A stretch of 64,000 nt of DNA from Haliclystus octoradiatus (lineage: Eukaryota; Cnidaria; Staurozoa; Stauromedusae; Haliclystidae). Within the stretch, counting starts at the first letter, position 1, and each line of letters opens with the position of its first letter. Position numbers and translations under genes: made by a program. The notes beneath the pieces are model-generated. The model searched no databases. It saw nothing but the letters and a program-made list of their open reading frames with translations, and was not told the DNA's origin. Location: positions 7,943,402 through 8,007,401 of the forward strand of contig OU744447.1 of assembly GCA_916610825.1 (NCBI GenBank), in the 5' to 3' direction. Shown in pieces: positions 59,037 to 64,000 of the stretch.

Positions 59037-60322
59037 AGTTTATCTAATTGATATGAGGTTGATGCAATAAAATATTCTCTATTCATATTCTCAACTTTTC
59101 GTATGAACTTGGAATATTCTGTATTCTGTAACTATAGTAGGCCTATTAGAGCGAGTACTGAGCTTAAATTTACAAAGTGGTTATTTGTCCGAACGGACGG
59201 CTAATCAAACTAATTACTTATTCGTTCGTAAATTATTATGTAAAATCTGATCATCTGTCAATTTTCACTACTGCATTTCTACTTCTATTCACAATCAATT
59301 ACATCATAAATAATACATTTACTTAATTTATATTTAATTTAATTTAATTAATATATGAATATTATAATTACTCTATACATGCTACCCTATCACTGATCTA
59401 TATTTATCAAATATAACACAGGCCAGAGATCTTTATAGAAAAATAATACATGAATTGTACTCAATGAGACAAGAGAACAGCGTGACAAAACATGAGCCCA
59501 TAGAGCGAATGTCTTGCTACGCTTTCCGAGTGCCTAACTAAGTACGTTGAGTGTCTTATTTCCGTAAAAATTGAGTGTCTGTGTCCTATAATTTGATTTA
59601 AAAAACAATCATTACTTTCCGATAATATTTGCATAATTTGTTTGAATGTTCGTAATTCTTCTTTGTTTATCAGCCTTCGATATACTGATAGTGATGTTCT
59701 ATGTTTTCAAACATACGCATTTTATATTGCTATTTCTTTGTGCAAAAATATAAAGCCTAATAAACCAATCATGATCGGGAAGTTGGTTTGATTATTTCCA
59801 AAAATCTTAGAAATAATTATTTTATATAGAGCAGTGTATCATATACACACACTGTTGTTGCTTGGCAACTGTGATTGAAAATAGTAAAAATTAAAATACA
59901 GATAAAGAAATGATGCAATATACTGGATCAGTAAAATAATTTATAAACATTTGAGATTTGTTGAGTTTAATAATGTGAGACTTTGATGAAGTACAGTAAT
60001 GAGTAGTGACATAACATTTCTTACTGAACTTATGTCTAAGTGTTATCATATTTGTCTCCGGTAATCCGATATCATTTCTTGAAATCCTCAATATTTATTT
60101 CTGTTGAGCTTGGGCATGCGTATCACAGTTGTAGTCCTCTTTTAGCACGGTTGCGGTTCTTCGCTGCGGTCACGGTCACATCCAAGTTGCCAGCTCTTGA
60201 TTCCGAAAATTGAAAGTGGTTGTAAGAGTTGACAGAAACCTGTTTCTTTATTGTTAGGCTGATTTTATTGATTTTATTTTAAAAGAACTTTGCTTCTTCG
60301 ATAGCAATATTTGAAAATAAAG
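59037..60322. other. Intergenic region between HDDC3 and HOOK
   Basis: The HDDC3 3' UTR with AATAAA at 59066-59071, then AT-rich sequence with ttaatttaattt-type simple repeats near 59322-59355. No further exon or clear mobile element seen. Confidence 0.5.
59066..59071 (+). terminator. Poly(A) signal of HDDC3
   Basis: AATAAA 30 bp after the HDDC3 stop codon. Confidence 0.65.
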
Positions 60323-63300
60323 ATGGATCTTTGTCAACATCTAATAACATGGGTAAGAGCTAGCAGCTAGATCTATGAACATCTAAGTATATTTTATGAT
60401 TTATTTGTAGACCACCACTTTTATCCACATCCGTAAATGTTAATTTTGATTCAAACAAGCCTAGATTTGTGCTGTTGTATTCAAAGTTTAACAAAGAATC
60501 CTGGTTATTTACAGAATAGTAGCACTATTCCTAGAAGCTCAATCTGATCTTATAAAAATTAACAAACAGTTAGGCTAACTCTGAACACAATTTGAATTTC
60601 AACATGAAATTTTATTGATCATTTGAGAAGAAATGCCTGGGTATGAGTTTGTCTATTTATATACTGCTTTTAATAACTGTCTTGTTATTCGCTATTATTA
60701 CTAAATATTGTATATCCCACCTTGTATATTATAGATATGCTACTATTTTGATTCTGGAACTTTATCTGTTATTTTATTATTCGCTCCATTCCCCCATACA
60801 ACGTAATAATGCACATAATATTCACCGTTCTATGCACATCACACGCAACAATCCCTCAAAAACTTTTGTGTAGATTACTCTGAACAATCTACAATGAGGA
60901 AAAAGTATTAAAAACGTATTTTAAAATTTGCAGTAGTTTCTTTTCCATGTACGGTATATTTGTATTCTAATAATTTTTATACTAGTCGTTACAAATTGTA
61001 ATAAATGCTACAAGAAACAAGATAAGGTTACTGAATAGTAAGATGTTTGGCAAATTTGGATATATTGCATAAAGTATTTGCACAGAACAATGTCTTTTAA
61101 TTATAATTGGGCAAATAAAGGAGGTCAATTGTATTTTGATAAAACTTAATCTCAATTCGTTCTGTCAACAATCGAGAGTCTAGATGTTATACACTCTTGA
61201 GTATGGAAGTAATAATATCGCTAACAATAGTCATTTGAATAGTACACAAACCATCCAATAATTTCTTCAAAGACTGAGTAATGATTTCAATGGTAATGGT
61301 AAAAACATTACTAGCCCTCTTTCTTTACTTAAGACGAAGCAAATATATACACCGCTGTATACTTCAAATCAAACGAACAATGGTGACCGCGTTATTTGGA
61401 TCCTGAATTTGATATTCACGCCATGTGATATCCACTATTACGTATCTATCCTTTCCACTGTCACAAAAATATTCCTATGTCATCACAAAGTCGAGCATAG
61501 ACATGGTACGTGATGACGCAGTTTGATGACTTAAATTTATGTAGGCATTTATCAGCACATTTTTAACATTTTTCTGACACAAATTTCTGTGACACCGCTG
61601 AATTTTCATTAAATAAATATGATTAGAGAGCTACTCGCACTGCTCGCAGCAATTATATGCACAAGGACGTCATTATGAGCCTGTGTAATGTGTATTGATG
61701 ACAAAATCATTCCAGATGTGCTTCTTTATAGCAATTAGAATTGGTTCAATAGAGATAAACCCACAGTTAACCATAGGATAATGATTTGTTTCTTGTAAAT
61801 ATAGCGCTCCTAATGTTTGAATGAATGTTAATCGATTATAAAAATTTATATTTTAAAAATATTATATAAAATAGGTTGGAACTTTTAAAGGATTGGAAGC
61901 TGCTCATGATTCTGCGGAAGATCTCTCAGATGGTGTAGCCATGGCAGAAGTCTTGTCTCAAATGTAAGTGCGAATTTACATATGTTAGGCTTAGAGGCCA
62001 GAGGTGTGCAGAAATGCCTAAATCAAACTCCGACTCCGGCAGGAGTATTCATAAATTAACAGGAGCCAGACTGGAATGAATTTTTCGCAAGTTAGGACTC
62101 GGAGCTAGAGCCTAGAATGCAGTCCTCGTAACTTCTTACAGCATTTCAAAGTTGAAAATTCCCTAGGTATTTTTAGGTAGAAGCTGAATCGGCTACTTAG
62201 TTCCGATGTTAATATGTTTTGTGCCTTTATGTTTGCTTAAATTGGGGTTGATAAATGAATCCATTTCCGGATTTTTTACAGGAGTTTGTCTGAAATAATT
62301 TTGAGTCGGAGTTGGAGTCCATTTTTCTTACATTTTTGGAGCCAGACTCAGAGTCAAGTTACTCAGTTAGAGGCTACTCAAAAGTTAGATCGTTTGCCCA
62401 TGCAATAGAACCTAGTTGGATGGTCGATAATGGGTCCTAATTGCCGTCTCGACTAGTCGAACGGACTGAAAAAGATTTTGATTCAGTTAAAAAACTTTTT
62501 CAGAGTTGGACGGATGCTGAGGAATTTTGATGAGATTTTTATGTCTGGATATGTCTGGAACACTTCACGCGAGCATATATGCAGGCACAATAGTCAGCAT
62601 ACTTTCCGGTTGTATTTCTGAGAATTAAAATATGTTGATTTAAAATTAGCCAATTGTTCTAAATCGAAAATATCAAGAATTTATAAAAAATAAAGATATC
62701 AGAAACGTTCAGTTCAAAAACTAAATATAAAAACTTTATAGGCTAAATTGACTCAAACACTCATTTTAATTTATTTGTCAGCTTCAACTTTTCATTTTGA
62801 TAACGTGCAAGATGTGAATAGTTTTTAATACTGCATTCAGGTCCAATGTATGCGTTTTAAAAAACGTTGTATGCAGTTGGAATTGGCTATAAAGTCATAT
62901 TGTCGTTTGCCCACGCATCCAACAACATTCGACTTCTGCATACGACAAAGTCGAATCAACAAATTTGGATTGTTTGCTCGGGCCTTAATAGTACTATTTG
63001 TGTATTTTCAAACGGAATAAGATTGTTTGAAAGCCACTCCCTTGAAGGGTTTCTTATGAATGGCATTCACTTCCAGAACATTTGTCTTCAAAAAATCAAT
63101 GTCTTCTGATCAGATAGACTCTTACATATTTTGTGAGGAAGGTAGTTGCAGTGCCAACACCTAGACCATGAAAATGTCATGAAGTTTCGAGATAATTTAG
63201 TGATAGTATATAATATATATGACACTTAAAAAACTCATGTGTGACATCTCCGTCCGTTAAATGAACATTAAACAAACAAACGATACTCTTCTAAATAGGA

Positions 63301-63913
63301 AGAAAATAATTAATTTTCACATTAGCTACTAATGATTGTTATTCTGGTCTAGAACTGAACAATTTTGTCGGCAACGGAATCAGATTTAATTGGAATTCAC
63401 ATCGGATTTACGATTAGATCTACTTATATATCCCCTTCAATACAAACACGTGGAAACAGTGTCTGATTTAGCTTTTCAGAATTCTAGAACTTGTTGAACT
63501 TTTGCTACTGGATTTTTGTTTGAGGCTTGGCTCTACGAGGAGGATTAGCTCAGATGGCAGAGCAACCGAACTTCAGATCGGATCATATCTGATCGACCGT
63601 GGTTCAAATCCCCCTAAGGTCAACTCAGCCTTGACTTTATCTGAAACATCAAATGAGTACCATCTGAGGATGGCGGATGGAATTGATCTGCAGTGTCGCA
63701 GCTGAGATCAACAAAGAGCGTTTAAAAATCATTGCTCTCAGCGAAAAAAGCCACTCATCTAGAAATAGAGGAGTGGTACGGGTGCCTTCGGTAGGGCGAC
63801 ACCGTCTACATTACTTTATTTACTTTGGCTAGAAGAGTCACAAAAATATTAATTATCTCTAAAGTTTCTCTGCTCTTTTTCCTCCACCAGGAACCCGAAA
63901 AATTTTGTCTCTA
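60323..63913 (+). CDS. HOOK: Hook-family dynein adaptor, first exons
   Basis: Exon 1 at 60323-60352 encodes MDLCQHLITW and ends at GTAAGA. Exon 2 at 61875-61963 encodes VGTFKGLEAAHDSAEDLSDG then VAMAEVLSQ, and ends at GTAAGT. The order MDLC-x-x-L-x-TW, W-x-x-TF, DL-x-DGVAMA-x-VL is the start of the Hook N-terminal domain (calponin-homology fold) that binds dynein light intermediate chain; Hook proteins link dynein-dynactin to cargo. A 23-nt candidate exon 3 at 63891-63913 (after cctccaccag) has the right phase and would encode MNPKNFVS, fitting the following Hook segment, but such a micro-exon is uncertain. The gene continues past the right edge. Confidence 0.85.
63538..63826 (+). repeat. tRNA-derived SINE, copy 3
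   Basis: A box TAGCTCAGATGGCAGAGC near 63547, B box GGTTCAAATCC near 63600, and the same GAAA-capped hairpin and ccttcggtagggcgacaccg end. It is shorter than copy 1 by an internal deletion after gatggcggatggaatt. The tail is tacattactttatttacttt. It lies in a HOOK intron, 64 bp before the candidate micro-exon. Confidence 0.85.
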
Positions 63914-64000
63914 GTAAAAAAAAACAACTGAACCAATGATAATCTGCTTTCAGAATCATTGTTTCAACGTTCATCTCAAGATATAGATTTATATTTTATC

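Overview
The window comes from an invertebrate animal nuclear genome. It is AT-rich. Genes are broken into many short exons with GT-AG introns, the introns are full of short transposons (MITEs, SINEs, fold-back elements, an LTR fragment), and every recognisable gene is an animal family. I cannot name the species.

Eight genes can be assembled from splice sites and family conservation. (1) 252-4444, minus: 5' end of RAD23 (ubiquitin-like domain), running off the left edge. (2) 7911-16443, plus: an NMDA-like ionotropic glutamate receptor of five exons and 816 aa with an unusual pore. (3) 18178-22859, minus: a GPX7/8-type secretory glutathione peroxidase of two exons. (4) 23241-37726, plus: HELLS/LSH chromatin remodeller, 17 exons and 905 aa, whose start faces that of GPX across about 380 bp. 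(5) 38360-56255, minus: an EMAP-like (EML) WD-repeat protein of 13 exons and 928 aa. Its first exon encodes a DIRS-type retrotransposon Gag-like domain with an intact CCHC zinc knuckle, spliced in frame to the tubulin-binding propellers. (6) 57167-58303, minus: an unrecognised cysteine-rich protein that looks secreted and GPI-anchored. (7) 58437-59036, plus: HDDC3/MESH1, intronless, head-to-head with gene 6. (8) 60323 to the right edge, plus: 5' exons of a Hook-family dynein adaptor. HELLS and EML converge, with about 630 bp between their stops.

The remaining sequence is mostly repeats. Two long palindromes (5219-5393 and 9328-9533) carry hammerhead-ribozyme cores in their arms, with stem I and stem II changing in compensating fashion between copies. 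A separate canonical type I hammerhead lies at 49149-49194, and an inverted decayed copy of its parent repeat at 8590-8702. Other families are a tRNA-derived SINE with a GNRA-capped hairpin, a 177-bp pogo-like MITE with many copies in the EML introns, hAT-like MITEs with 8-bp target duplications, TTAA-flanked MITEs, a repeat built from the palindrome TTCATGAA, and a copia-like LTR followed by a primer-binding site.

The genes do not form one pathway. The two observations I would follow first are the Gag-EML fusion and the hammerhead-bearing fold-back elements. All calls were made by eye; no search or folding program was run.
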